This document shows, piece by piece, positions 17,004 through 26,066 of a stretch of DNA of 64,000 bases. The number at the start of each line of letters is the position of its first letter. Positions within the stretch are counted from its first letter, which is position 1. Origin of the DNA: Ruminococcaceae bacterium UBA1425. Its GTDB lineage: Bacteria; Bacillota; Clostridia; Oscillospirales; Acutalibacteraceae. The notes beneath the pieces are model-generated. The model had not been told where the DNA came from. It worked only from the letters and a program-made list of their open reading frames with translations, and made no database searches. The position numbers were made by a program, and so were the translations under genes. The stretch is from NCBI GenBank assembly GCA_002329365.1, contig DCUB01000050.1:15406-79405 (forward strand), written 5' to 3'.

Positions 17004-17850
17004 TCGGTCCGCCTCCCGCAAAAGATTCTGCGGCGAGTCCTTTTTCACGCTCCTCGTCGGTTTCAAAGACAGGCAGCGGCAGCTCGTCGAGAGAAACCTC
17101 TCCTCTTTTTACCTTTTTCCGCATTTCCACGCGAAGAAGGTCTGTTTCCCTGATTTTCGGAGAGATATTTCTTTTTACAATCAGAATATTTATAACAACT
17201 AAAGCCGCGAAGACAGCAAGGGAGGCAAAGCCGCCGAAGCCGATTGAGGCGCGCAGCATACCCGCCGGAGCCGAAGCACCCGCAAGACTGTAAGAGCAAA
17301 TCACGGAAAGGACGGATAAGACGGCGCCGACGGCGGAAATGGCTGAAAGCGCGAGCGCCGATTTTTTTATATTTATGAACGAAAGAAGCTCGGCGGCGAT
17401 AACGGCAAGGCCGACGAGCAGAATTAAAAGCATTGTAAAAACAAGAAGCAGGGACTTTAAAGCGAGGTCTGACGTAATGCTGATTCCGGCAAAGTCAATA
17501 AGTGCAGGCAGGCTGCCGTCTTTAAAGCTTTTATACAGCCCGTATCCGCCGAAGGACATTGAATGTTCAAAAAGCGGCAGGCCGACACTGAAGGACGCGA
17601 ACGGAATAAACAGGACGCCGACGCACACGACCGCCAGAGCCATGCGCGCTATCTGAAGCGGACCGCCCGTAAACGCCGCCTTGAGCTTTGCCGTCAGAAT
17701 TCTGAACGAGGCAAACTCAAGCTCGCATCTTTTCGCGTCGTTTGTAAGCAGCTTTTCCTGCTGAATGTAAAACAGGTTTACACCGCAGTTTTTGCAGCTC
17801 TGGTCAAGCTCGAATCTGCCTATACGGTTGCCGCAATTCGGGCATTCCAA
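16987..17850 (-). CDS. zinc-ribbon multi-pass membrane protein
   Basis: A 287-residue protein with an N-terminal zinc ribbon (CPNC at 3-6, CKNC at 19-22), a cytoplasmic linker and four hydrophobic segments (roughly residues 65-90, 125-155, 160-185, 195-225), ending in a charged tail. Small zinc-ribbon membrane proteins of this kind are common in Clostridia and unassigned. The start is TTG at 17850 with GGAGGA six bases upstream; a downstream Met would remove the zinc ribbon. It is the first gene of the leftward four-gene operon that ends at 12865. Confidence 0.8.
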   Translation of the reverse strand: MECPNCGNRIGRFELDQSCKNCGVNLFYIQQEKLLTNDAKRCELEFASFRILTAKLKAAFTGGPLQIARMALAVVCVGVLFIPFASFSVGLPLFEHSMSFGGYGLYKSFKDGSLPALIDFAGISITSDLALKSLLLVFTMLLILLVGLAVIAAELLSFINIKKSALALSAISAVGAVLSVLSVICSYSLAGASAPAGMLRASIGFGGFASLAVFAALVVINILIVKRNISPKIRETDLLRVEMRKKVKRGEVSLDELPLPVFETDEEREKGLAAESFAGGGPNERQD

Positions 17851-17958
17851 TTAGCATCCTCCTTACTAAAGCAGCATCATTATTAAGATTATCATATCAC
17901 GGCGCGCATTTCAAGGCGGGAAGGATAAAAATCATGCAAAAACATAAATTGCGGCGCA

Positions 17959-17986
17959 TTGACTTTTATACTCAAAGCTGTATAAT
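17959..17986 (+). promoter_or_regulatory. promoter of the adenine-PRTase-like gene
   Basis: TTGACT (17959-17964), 16-bp spacer, TATAAT (17981-17986), followed by AGGAGG at 18001-18006 before the ATG. Confidence 0.8.
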
Positions 17987-18013
17987 ATTACGGGAACAAC
18001 AGGAGGCGTTTGT

Positions 18014-18571
18014 ATGAATTATTATGAAATGACGATAGCCGGAATAAAACACAGGCTGCCCATATGCAGAGTGACGGACGATTTATACATAGGCGCGTTC
18101 GTCGTGTTCGGAAACGCGGAGCTTACGGTGGCTTGCGCGCGCGAGCTTTTAAAGACCGCGCCGGAGTACGATTATGTAATAACGGCAGAGGCGAAGGGCA
18201 TACCGCTGGCTCACGAAATGGCGCGCCAGAACGGCGACAAACGCTATTTTATAGCGCGTAAATACCCGAAGCTTTACATGACAGGCGTTTTTGAGGCGGA
18301 GGTAAAATCAATAACAACCGACAAGGTTCAGAAGCTGTACCTCGACACCGCCGAGGCAGAGGAAATGAAGGGCAAGAGAATACTTATTGTGGACGACGTT
18401 ATCTCAACGGGCGAGTCGCTTTATGCCCTTGAAAAGCTCGTCGAAAAGGCGGGCGGCATAACAGTGGGGCGTATGGCGGTACTCGCCGAGGGCAGCGCGC
18501 AGAACAGGGACGACATAATATTCTTAGCGCCGCTTCCGCTTTTCAATTCCGACGGAACGGTTAAAAAATAG
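18014..18571 (+). CDS. adenine phosphoribosyltransferase-like protein
   Basis: A 185-residue type I phosphoribosyltransferase. The PRPP-binding motif ILIVDDVISTGESLYAL (about residues 122-138) is intact, and ITAEAKGIPLAHEMAR plus RKYPKLY match the adenine PRTase substrate and flexible-loop regions. It would convert adenine and PRPP into AMP. Length and start (ATG after AGGAGG) are normal. It may instead be a relative with another purine; xanthine PRTases share the layout, so no symbol is given. Confidence 0.85.
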   Translation: MNYYEMTIAGIKHRLPICRVTDDLYIGAFVVFGNAELTVACARELLKTAPEYDYVITAEAKGIPLAHEMARQNGDKRYFIARKYPKLYMTGVFEAEVKSITTDKVQKLYLDTAEAEEMKGKRILIVDDVISTGESLYALEKLVEKAGGITVGRMAVLAEGSAQNRDDIIFLAPLPLFNSDGTVKK

Positions 18572-18599
18572 CAGGGAACGCATTCAGACGTTTGTGAAA

Positions 18600-18860
18600 A
18601 ACGTACAGGAATGAATTATACCGGCGCGTGGACACGGCGCGCCGTGTCCATGCTACCCTGTATATTGTAAGATCCTTCGGCACGTTGCGCCTCAGGCTGA
18701 CAGTGATTTGTCATTCTGAGCAAAGCGAAGAATCTATTCATCACTTTACTGACATTTCCGACCATATCCGAAAGGTTTTATTCAGCCTCAGACACGGCAT
18801 GCCGTGTCCGCCCGAAGCTTTATATAACCTTGCGGAACGGTCAAGACCGTTCCCTACGCA
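18600..18860. repeat. cluster of dispersed palindromic repeats
   Basis: The spacer 18572-18901 is a mosaic of short repeats seen elsewhere in the window. GGACACGGC-GCGCC-GTGTCC near 18629-18649 and GGACACGGC-type GACACGGCATGCCGTGTC near 18790-18807 are palindromes. AAGATCCTTCGGC...TCAGGCTGACAG followed by TGTCATTCTGAGCAAAGCG at 18669-18735 forms an imperfect inverted repeat that recurs at 57393-57556. GGAACGGTC-AA-GACCGTTCC (18834-18853) is a perfect palindrome. No gene is supported here; the short ORFs are translations of these repeats. Confidence 0.8.
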
Positions 18861-18901
18861 AAAAAACGCAGACTGTCTGACTAACAAAGGAGTTTGAAAA
18901 A

Positions 18902-19996
18902 ATGAAAAAAATCGCTTCGGTTTTTCTCGCTGCTGTTCTCGCGCTCTCATTTTCCACCCTCGCGTTTGCCGAGCAGGGCGCGGGCGAAAACACTATTAAA
19001 TTCGGCAGCGACGGCAAGTTTAAAATCATGTACATATGCGACGTGCAGGATTCATACCCGTTGAATGACGGTACGCTTGCCTTTATAGGAGAGGCTCTTG
19101 ACGAGGCGAAGCCCGACATTGCCATCCTCGGCGGCGACAACATTATGAGCGGCGATGTCCGCGGCTACGACCAGCTTCTTTCACTGTTCACCGAAAGGAA
19201 TGTTCCCTTCAGCTTTGTTTTCGGAAATCACGACCACGACAGCGACAGCAAGCCGACAAAGGAGGAGCAGCTTTTAATATATCAGTCTTACGACGGCTGC
19301 CTTGCCTACGACGCCGACCCGTCCCTGAGCGGCTGCGCGACGCATAACCTGACAATAAAAAGCTCCGACGGCGAGAGAGCGGCGTTCAACCTTTGGCTTT
19401 TCGACTCCGGCGACTACTGCACATATGACGACGGCGAAAGAGACTACGACCGCGTCCGCCGTGACCAGATTGAATGGTACATAGAAAAAAGCATCGAGCT
19501 TCAGCAGGCAAACGGAGGGCAGAAGGTTCCGTCTCTGGCGTTCCAGCACATCATTGTGCCCGAGGTCTATGAGGCGCTGTTTATAAAGTCGCCGTTCAGA
19601 TTAAACAAGCTTACGAAGAATTTTGCCGACGGCTCTTCTTATCTGTATATCCCGAACCTAATAAAGCTGAACGGTATGATGTTTGAGGCTCCCTGCCCGT
19701 CCTACGGCAACGACGGCGAATGGGACACGTTTGTCGAGCGCGGCGACGTTCTGGGTTGCGCGTTCGGTCACGACCACATCAACAGCTTCGTAGTTAAATA
19801 CAGGGGCGTCGACTTGATACAGACTCCCGGCTCGTCATTCAGATCCTACGGCAAGGACATAATAAGAGGCGTACGGCTTCTGACAATTGACGAAAACGAC
19901 CCGTGGAGCTATGAAACCGAGGTGCTGACGGCGGCGGAGCTTGCGCAAAAGGACGGCTCGAAGATCCCGGAGATTACAGGCAAAAGTGCATTCTGA
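18902..19996 (+). CDS. secreted calcineurin-like metallophosphoesterase (paralogue)
   Basis: A 364-residue exported phosphoesterase with a signal peptide (MKKIASVFLAAVLALSFSTLAFA). Motifs: YICDVQDSYP, LGGDNIMSGD, FVFGNHDHDSD (GNHD intact), FQHIIVPEVYE and CAFGHDHIN (GHxH). It resembles the 12865-14070 protein, with a shared KFKI/KFTI-xxxxD-x-QD start, but lacks its hydrophobic C-terminal tail. An AAAGGAG site precedes the ATG. The natural substrate is unknown. It stands between a repeat cluster and the ECF operon. Confidence 0.87.
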   Translation: MKKIASVFLAAVLALSFSTLAFAEQGAGENTIKFGSDGKFKIMYICDVQDSYPLNDGTLAFIGEALDEAKPDIAILGGDNIMSGDVRGYDQLLSLFTERNVPFSFVFGNHDHDSDSKPTKEEQLLIYQSYDGCLAYDADPSLSGCATHNLTIKSSDGERAAFNLWLFDSGDYCTYDDGERDYDRVRRDQIEWYIEKSIELQQANGGQKVPSLAFQHIIVPEVYEALFIKSPFRLNKLTKNFADGSSYLYIPNLIKLNGMMFEAPCPSYGNDGEWDTFVERGDVLGCAFGHDHINSFVVKYRGVDLIQTPGSSFRSYGKDIIRGVRLLTIDENDPWSYETEVLTAAELAQKDGSKIPEITGKSAF

Positions 19997-20069
19997 TATT
20001 CATTTTTCAGCATTTTGAGTAAAATTCTGTTTTTTATAATGGAGTTATAATATTCTGGAGGTCAACAAG

Positions 20070-20951
20070 GTGCGCAATTTCGGCAGCTATCATCCCTTAA
20101 TACTGATGCTGTATTTCGCGTCGGTAATAATGACGTCGATGTTTACGTTAAATCCCGTAATATCCGTTACGGCATTGTGCGGGGCGGCGCTGTTCCTTTC
20201 GACCGTTTCCGGCGCGCGCGAGGCGCGGAAGCTTATTCTGATTTATGTGCCGATGCTCATTTTGTTTTCCGTCACAAACCCGTTTTTTTCACATAACGGC
20301 GCAACGACGCTGTTTTATCTCGGAAATAATTCCATAACGCTCGAGTCGCTCCTTTACGGGGCGGTCTCGGGCGTAACCGTTATATCGGTAATGCTGTGGT
20401 ATAAGGCGTATATCGAAACTGTAACAAGCGACAAGTTTCTGTATGTGTTCGGAAGGCTCATGCCTAAGGCGTCGCTTGTGATATCAACCGTGTTCCGCTT
20501 CATCCCCATGTTTTTGCGGCAGTCAAAGCGCGTCGCTTCTTCACAGAAAGCGATGGGGCTTTATGCTTCGGGAGGACGTTTTCCAAGGGCGCGCGGCGCG
20601 ATGCGCGTAATTTCGGCGCTTGTAACATGGTCGCTCGAAAACGCTATGGACACAGCCGCCTCAATGAAAGCCCGCGGCTACGGTCAAAGGTGCAGAAGCG
20701 GATATTCAATTTACAGCTTCGGCAGGCACGACGCCGCGCTCTTGTTGCTTTGCGCCGTTCTCGCCGCGGCAACGCTTGTATGCAATGCTTTCTTCAGGGT
20801 TGAATATATTTTTTATCCCGTGATTGTCGCGCCGGAGCATGGTAAGCTTTTGTATGTGTTTTATATTTCATATGCGGCTCTTGTGTTTTTGCCCTGTTTA
20901 ATCGAGCTCAAGGAGAAAGCTAAATGGAAATACTTCGAACTGAAAATCTGA
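20070..20951 (+). CDS. ECF transporter T component
   Basis: EcfT is the transmembrane coupling subunit that links the two ATPases to an S component. The 293-residue protein has about six TM helices and the coupling-helix Ala-Arg-Gly signature (AASMKARGYGQR, about residue 200). The start is GTG at 20070 behind GGAGG. Its end overlaps the ATPase gene by 28 bases, so translation is coupled. It heads an operon of T, double A and S components. Confidence 0.9.
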   Translation: MRNFGSYHPLILMLYFASVIMTSMFTLNPVISVTALCGAALFLSTVSGAREARKLILIYVPMLILFSVTNPFFSHNGATTLFYLGNNSITLESLLYGAVSGVTVISVMLWYKAYIETVTSDKFLYVFGRLMPKASLVISTVFRFIPMFLRQSKRVASSQKAMGLYASGGRFPRARGAMRVISALVTWSLENAMDTAASMKARGYGQRCRSGYSIYSFGRHDAALLLLCAVLAAATLVCNAFFRVEYIFYPVIVAPEHGKLLYVFYISYAALVFLPCLIELKEKAKWKYFELKI

Positions 20952-22582
20952 GCTTTACATATCCGGGCTCGGCAAAAAAGGCTGTTTGCGATATTTCGCT
21001 GTCGGTGTCCGGCGGCGACTTTATTGTTGTGTGCGGGGAGTCGGGCTGCGGAAAAACTACACTTTTAAAGCTCTTTAAAAAGGAGCTTGCGCCGTTCGGA
21101 AAAAGGGAAGGGCAGATTTATATCGGCGGTGTGCCTCATGACGAAGCTTCCGGGAGCGACGACGTTTCGCGTATTGGCTTTGTGCTTCAGGACCCCGACA
21201 GCCAGATTGTTACCGACAAGGTGTGGCACGAGCTTGCGTTCGGGCTTGAAAATCTCGGTGTGGACAGCCAGAAAATCAGGCGCAGGGTAAGCGAGATGGC
21301 AAGCTATTTCGGCATACAGGGCTGGTTTCGTAAAAATACCGACGAGCTTTCGGGCGGTCAGAAGCAGCTTTTAAACCTTGCCTCCGTAATGGTGATGCAG
21401 CCCGATATACTTATTCTTGATGAGCCGACGAGCCAGCTTGACCCTATCGCGGCAGCCGACTTTATAGCAACGCTTCAGAAGCTTAACCGCGAGCTTGGTC
21501 TTACTATAATCATGTCGGAGCACAGGCTTGAGGATGTTTTACCCGTCGCCGACAAGGTGCTTTTGATGAGGGATGGCGCCGCGCTATATTTCGACACGCC
21601 CCGATGTGTGGCTTCAAGGCTTGCCGCCGACGGCGACCGTATGCTTTACGGAATGCCCGGCGCGGTGCGAATATACAGCGGGCTTCGCGTCGACGCCCCG
21701 TGTCCGCTGACAGTACGGGAAGGGCGTTCCTTTGTTCGCGGGAACTTCGGGAACGACATCAGCGGGTACGAAGCCCCCGGATACTCCCATAGCGGCGAAG
21801 CTGCCGTCGAGCTTAAAGGCGTATGGTACCGCTACGGGCGCGGCGGACCGGACGTGCTTCGCGGCGCAGAGCTGACGGTATACAGGGGCGAAATCTTCTG
21901 TATTCTCGGCGGCAACGGAACGGGCAAGACGACCGTGCTCGGCATAATTTCGGGGCTTTTGGAGCCTTTTACGGGAAAGGTGCTGCTAAACGGCAAAAAA
22001 ATAAAGAGCTACCGCCCGGTTGACATCTATCGGGGGATGATATCATATCTTCCGCAGGACCCTAAAACCGTTTTCGTGCGCGAAAGCGTAAGGGAAGACC
22101 TTATGGAAATGACCGAAAATGATGACGACGAGGGCGCAAAGCGCATATCGGCAGTTGCGGAAAGGCTCGGAATCGGCGGACTGCTCGACAGGCACCCCTA
22201 CGACCTCAGCGGAGGCGAACAGCAAAAGTGCGCGCTCGCAAAGCTGCTGCTGCTCGAGCCGAAAATAGTGCTGCTCGATGAGCCGACAAAGGGACTTGAC
22301 GCTTTTTCGAAGCGGGAGCTTATAAAAATACTTAAGGAGCTTCAGAATAACGGGGTAACTGTAATAATCGTTACGCACGACGTGGAGTTTGCCGCAGTAG
22401 CCGCCGAAAGATGCGCGCTTATGTTCGACGGCGGGTTTGTATCTGCCGACACGCCCGAGCGCTTTTTCTCGGACAACAGCTTTTACACCACCGCCGCGAA
22501 CAGGATAGCGAGGGGATGGTATCACGGCGCCGTGACGTGCGAAGCCGTTGTCGAGATGTGCAGACGAAACGGGGGCGGGTAA
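20924..22582 (+). CDS. ECF transporter ATPase, fused two-domain EcfA
   Basis: A 552-residue tandem ABC ATPase, in which the two nucleotide-binding domains usually made as EcfA1 and EcfA2 are fused. First domain: Walker A GESGCGKTT, Q-loop FVLQDPDSQIV, signature LSGGQKQ, Walker B LILDEPTS. Second domain: GGNGTGKTT, YLPQDPKTVF, LSGGEQQ, IVLLDEPTKG. All catalytic motifs look intact. AAGGAGAAAGCTAA precedes the ATG. Its stop codon overlaps the S-component start (TAATG). Confidence 0.93.
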   Translation: MEILRTENLSFTYPGSAKKAVCDISLSVSGGDFIVVCGESGCGKTTLLKLFKKELAPFGKREGQIYIGGVPHDEASGSDDVSRIGFVLQDPDSQIVTDKVWHELAFGLENLGVDSQKIRRRVSEMASYFGIQGWFRKNTDELSGGQKQLLNLASVMVMQPDILILDEPTSQLDPIAAADFIATLQKLNRELGLTIIMSEHRLEDVLPVADKVLLMRDGAALYFDTPRCVASRLAADGDRMLYGMPGAVRIYSGLRVDAPCPLTVREGRSFVRGNFGNDISGYEAPGYSHSGEAAVELKGVWYRYGRGGPDVLRGAELTVYRGEIFCILGGNGTGKTTVLGIISGLLEPFTGKVLLNGKKIKSYRPVDIYRGMISYLPQDPKTVFVRESVREDLMEMTENDDDEGAKRISAVAERLGIGGLLDRHPYDLSGGEQQKCALAKLLLLEPKIVLLDEPTKGLDAFSKRELIKILKELQNNGVTVIIVTHDVEFAAVAAERCALMFDGGFVSADTPERFFSDNSFYTTAANRIARGWYHGAVTCEAVVEMCRRNGGG

Positions 22583-23265
22583 TGAACAGAAAAATACTGA
22601 CATATATTCTGATAACGGCGGCGGTACCCGCCGTTATAGCCGCCGGGGCGTTCCTTTTTGACAACAGGCGGTACGCGTTTGTGTCGCTTGCGGTTGCGCT
22701 GCTTGCGTGCGTTCCGTTTTTTTTGGCGTTTGAGAGGAACGGACAAAAAAACGGCACGCAGAAGATGATAGTCGTCGCCGTTATGACTGCTCTGTCGGTC
22801 GTCGGCAGGATTGTTTTCACGCCGATACCGGGCTTCAAGCCCGTAACGGCAATAGTCGTCATTACCGCCATGTATTTCGGCTGTGAGGCGGGCTTTATGA
22901 CCGGCTCGCTTTCGGCGCTGATTTCAAACTTTTATTTCGGTCAGGGACCGTGGACGCCGCTTCAGATGTTTGTGTGGGGCTTTGTTGGCTTTCTGGCGGG
23001 ACTGCTTGCCTCGCCGCTCCGCCGCCGCCGGATTGTACTTGCCGTCTACGCCGTCTTTTCGGGCGCTGTTTATTCGCTTCTGATGGACGTATGGACGGTG
23101 CTGTGGTGGGACGGAGCCTTCAACGCTGCGCGTTACCTGGCAGCAATTGTTTCTTCGCTGCCGTTTACGGCCGTCTACGCCGCTTCAAACGTTGTTTTCC
23201 TGCTTCTTCTCGCGAAGCCTATAGGCCGCAAGCTTGAGAGGATAAAACTGAGGTACGGGATATGA
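22582..23265 (+). CDS. ECF transporter S component (substrate-specific)
   Basis: A 227-residue membrane protein. After two N-terminal helices it shows the S-component core: MIVVAVMTALSVVGRI, a FKPVTAIVVITAMYFGCEAG segment, and FYFGQGPWTPLQMFVWGFVG. That last motif resembles CbrT-type (predicted cobalamin) S components, but the cargo is not proved. The frame is open upstream to 22411 inside the ATPase gene; the TAATG overlap decides the start at 22582. The following gene encodes a UroD-like, corrinoid-type methyltransferase relative, which fits a cobalamin link by context only. Confidence 0.85.
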   Translation: MNRKILTYILITAAVPAVIAAGAFLFDNRRYAFVSLAVALLACVPFFLAFERNGQKNGTQKMIVVAVMTALSVVGRIVFTPIPGFKPVTAIVVITAMYFGCEAGFMTGSLSALISNFYFGQGPWTPLQMFVWGFVGFLAGLLASPLRRRRIVLAVYAVFSGAVYSLLMDVWTVLWWDGAFNAARYLAAIVSSLPFTAVYAASNVVFLLLLAKPIGRKLERIKLRYGI

Positions 23266-23284
23266 GTAAGAAGGAATGGTGTTA

Positions 23285-24529
23285 ATGGATAAAGAGCTTG
23301 AGACAGTACGCGAGCTTGCAAAGGAATACGCCGAGATTGTGCTTTCAGACGTGTGTTTAGATAGAGCGGAGCGTTTCAGAAGGCTGAACAGTCTTGAGAT
23401 TGTGCGCCCGCCCGTGCTTGTGTTTGAGGTGCCGTGGCGTGAGTTTGAAAACGACGTGCCCGAGCTTAAAACCGTCTGTCCGCCGGAGAGCAGATACCGG
23501 GGGGAGGAATATGGGCTGCGGCAGTTTTTGTTCAGGTGGAAGCACTTTCAGGGCGACTATACGGAGCATCCGTACAAGAGGGTACAGGTATCTGTAAACA
23601 ACAGCGGAGACGGTCTTAAAATCAGTGAAAACGTCATAAACGCCGAAAGCGGCTCCGCGATACAGTCGCACATTTTCCACGATGTTCTGAAAGACGAGGA
23701 CGATATCAATAAAATCAAAACGCCCGAAATTTCCATAGACGAAGAAGGCACTCGGCGAAAAATGGAATTGGCCGAGACAATTTACAGAGGGATTCTGCCC
23801 GTAAAAAGGTCCGGTGTCAACCTTCCGAGCTTTACTTCGTGGGACCAGATACCGCGCTTTCACGGCGTCGACAACGTGCTGATGGATTTTTACGACAGAC
23901 CCGGGTTCGCACACGCGCTTGTGGAGAGGTTTACGCAGAATCTTGAGCATATCGTAAACGAGTATGAGAGGCTAAACATCATAGACACCGACCCTTACTA
24001 TATACACTGTACTCCCGGCTGCACCTACGACCTGCCGCCGAAGGATATGGACAGCGAGAAGATAACGGCGGCCGACACATGGGGGCGCGCGGCGGCACAG
24101 CTTTTCGCCGTCATTTCACCGGAAATGCATGTGGAATTCGAGCTTAACTATATCAACAGGATACTTGACCGCTGCGGACTTGTCTATTACGGCTGCTGCG
24201 AGCCGCTTGACGGTAAGATAGATATTCTGAGAAGGATAAAAAAACTGCGCCGTATCTCGATAACGCCGTGGGCAAACGTCGAAAAAGCGGCCGAGCAAAT
24301 CGGCGGCGGCTATGTTCTGTCATACAAGTCAAATCCTGCCTTCGTAGCAGGAAGCTCTGTAGATACAGCGGCAGTCGAAAACGAAACGGAAAAGGTGCTC
24401 GCCGCCTGCCGTAAATACAACACCCCGTGCGAGTTTGTTCTGAAGGACATTTCAACGGTTTCAAAAAATCCATATAACCTCAGCGTCTGGATGGAAACCG
24501 TGAACAGTGTTATAGACAAATATTTCTGA
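23285..24529 (+). CDS. uroporphyrinogen decarboxylase-like (MtaA/CmuA-type) protein
   Basis: A 414-residue member of the URO-D superfamily (PF01208), whose members outside haem synthesis are methyltransferases that move methyl groups between corrinoid proteins and thiols. The C-terminal barrel includes YYIHCTPGCTYDLPP, FELNYINRILDRCGLVYYGCCEPLDGK and ISITPWANVEKA, and two adjacent Cys (GCC) typical of zinc-thiol methyltransferases. It is too long and too divergent for HemE (~340 aa). I chose ATG 23285, nine bases after AAGGA; the ATG at 23276 touches the ribosome site. It is the last gene of the ECF operon, with a strong terminator behind it. Confidence 0.82.
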   Translation: MDKELETVRELAKEYAEIVLSDVCLDRAERFRRLNSLEIVRPPVLVFEVPWREFENDVPELKTVCPPESRYRGEEYGLRQFLFRWKHFQGDYTEHPYKRVQVSVNNSGDGLKISENVINAESGSAIQSHIFHDVLKDEDDINKIKTPEISIDEEGTRRKMELAETIYRGILPVKRSGVNLPSFTSWDQIPRFHGVDNVLMDFYDRPGFAHALVERFTQNLEHIVNEYERLNIIDTDPYYIHCTPGCTYDLPPKDMDSEKITAADTWGRAAAQLFAVISPEMHVEFELNYINRILDRCGLVYYGCCEPLDGKIDILRRIKKLRRISITPWANVEKAAEQIGGGYVLSYKSNPAFVAGSSVDTAAVENETEKVLAACRKYNTPCEFVLKDISTVSKNPYNLSVWMETVNSVIDKYF

Positions 24530-24548
24530 AAGGACATTATTAAACAGC

Positions 24549-24588
24549 GCCGGCGTTTTTGGCATGTTGTCCAAAAACGCCGGCTTTT
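24549..24588 (+). terminator. terminator of the ECF/UroD-like operon
   Basis: A perfect 14-bp stem GCCGGCGTTTTTGG / CCAAAAACGCCGGC with an 8-nt loop and TTTT, 20 bases after the stop. Confidence 0.93.
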
Positions 24589-24632
24589 ATATGTGCAAGG
24601 CTACAAAAAATCGCATCAGCTTTACAAACAGG

Positions 24633-24660
24633 TTACAAAAGTGTAAAAATGTGATATAAT
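24633..24660 (+). promoter_or_regulatory. promoter of the alpha/beta hydrolase gene
   Basis: TTACAA (24633-24638), 16-bp spacer, TATAAT (24655-24660), ~86 bases before the start codon. Confidence 0.6.
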
Positions 24661-24746
24661 TTTAACAATATATTGCGGTCTTATGCCGCCGATGCAATAT
24701 ATATCGATATTTACATATAATTAATATATAAAAGAGGATGGTTCGA

Positions 24747-25691
24747 ATGGAAACGACAAGGGCAGAGTACGGATATTCATCAACTACGGGAGTAGGAAAC
24801 ATATTCGCGCGCTCATGGGAGCCTGAAGACCCCTCGAAGGTAAAGGCGATTTTCCAGATTGCGCACGGCATGGCGGAGCACGGCGAGCGTTACGAGCAGT
24901 TCGCGCTGTTTCTTGCCTCAAGGGGCTATGCCGTCTTTGTCAACGACCATATAGGTCACGGCAGGTCCGTATCGTCGCCCGACGACCTCGGCTATTTCGG
25001 CGAGAAGGACGGCTGGATAGGTTTTGTCAGCGACGCAAAGCTGCTGACCGACAGGGCAAGAGAAAAGTTTCCCGGTGTGCCTGTTATTTTCTTCGGTCAC
25101 AGCATGGGCTCGTTTATAGCGAGGAGCTATGCCGAAAAATACGGCTCCGAGCTTGCCGGCGCGATTTTCTGCGGCACAAGCGGGGCAAATCCCGCCGCCG
25201 GCGCGGGAATCAAGCTCGCGGGGCTAATAGCAAAGCTTAGCGGAAGCAAAAGCAGAAGCCAGTTTATCGACAGGATTGCGTTCGGCAGCTACAATAAAAA
25301 GTACGAAAATGTCAGAACAAAGTTCGACTGGCTTAGCAGAGACGCGGCGGAGGTTGACAAGTACATAGCCGACCCGCTTTGCGGTTTTCTGTTTACTGCC
25401 GTCGGGTACAGGGATATGTTTACAATCCTCAACAACGTATCGGGAAAAAGCTGGTATCAAAACGTTCCATCAACGCTGCCCACGCTGATTATATCGGGCA
25501 AGATGGACCCCGTCGGTGAATACGGCAAGGGCGTGAAGCAGGTTCACAGGGACTTAAAGGCTACGGGCCACTGCGACGTAGTGCTTAAAACCTACGACGA
25601 CGCGCGCCACGAGATTCTGAACGAGCTTAACAGAGAAGAAGTTTACAAGGACGTGCTGCAATGGTCCGACTTTGCCATACAGGGCAGGTAA
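24747..25691 (+). CDS. alpha/beta hydrolase, monoacylglycerol-lipase type
   Basis: A 314-residue Hydrolase_4 (monoglyceride lipase-like) serine hydrolase. Visible are the oxyanion region AHGMAEHGERY, DHIGHGRS, the nucleophile elbow FFGHSMGS (Ser), the acid loop SGKMDPVGEYG (Asp), and the histidine DARHEILNE. It would split lipid or other small esters in the cytoplasm; no signal peptide. I chose ATG 24747, nine bases after AGAGG, rather than ATG 24738 that touches the site. It has its own promoter. Confidence 0.9.
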   Translation: METTRAEYGYSSTTGVGNIFARSWEPEDPSKVKAIFQIAHGMAEHGERYEQFALFLASRGYAVFVNDHIGHGRSVSSPDDLGYFGEKDGWIGFVSDAKLLTDRAREKFPGVPVIFFGHSMGSFIARSYAEKYGSELAGAIFCGTSGANPAAGAGIKLAGLIAKLSGSKSRSQFIDRIAFGSYNKKYENVRTKFDWLSRDAAEVDKYIADPLCGFLFTAVGYRDMFTILNNVSGKSWYQNVPSTLPTLIISGKMDPVGEYGKGVKQVHRDLKATGHCDVVLKTYDDARHEILNELNREEVYKDVLQWSDFAIQGR

Positions 25692-25749
25692 GTATTTAAG
25701 AAAGGATTTGGAACTGTATAATGTTGACGTGGCACTCTGTATCGTCTGA

Positions 25750-26040
25750 AACCTCACCAAATGCTTAATTGCAGGTGTCGGCGCACTTGAGACACGCTTT
25801 TTGTTCCTTTATATAACTTTAATTCAGGGACGCCGTGGGCGTTGTTCCCTGCAACTTTGTTAGACGTTAGCCGATATAATACTTGCAGGGCGCTACATCC
25901 TTGGCGCGCCGATGTATTGCCCGCGATTAGGAGACGGCGCGTATAGGAGTCCGCGCCCTACGATTGAGGTATTTTACAGGTTTTCAAAATACAGTAGGGA
26001 ACGGTCTTGACCGTTCCGCAGTACTGACCGTTCCGAAAAT
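25750..26040. repeat. repeat-rich spacer
   Basis: The spacer 25692-26066 carries palindromic words rather than genes: GGGCGCTACATCC-TTGGCGCGCC-GATGTATTGCCC near 25889-25922, GGCGCG / CGCGCC words near 25934-25960, and the perfect palindrome GGAACGGTC-TT-GACCGTTCC at 25998-26017, followed by another GACCGTTCC at 26026-26034. It belongs to the family described at 18600, 26470, 26563 and 60005. Confidence 0.75.
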
Positions 26041-26066
26041 GATTTATACAGTTCCTTTTTAAAAAC

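Noticed and set aside
22411..22581. N-terminal extension of the ECF S component
   Set aside because: This part overlaps the ATPase gene in another frame and reads as Arg/Cys-rich noise; the TAATG junction gives the true start.
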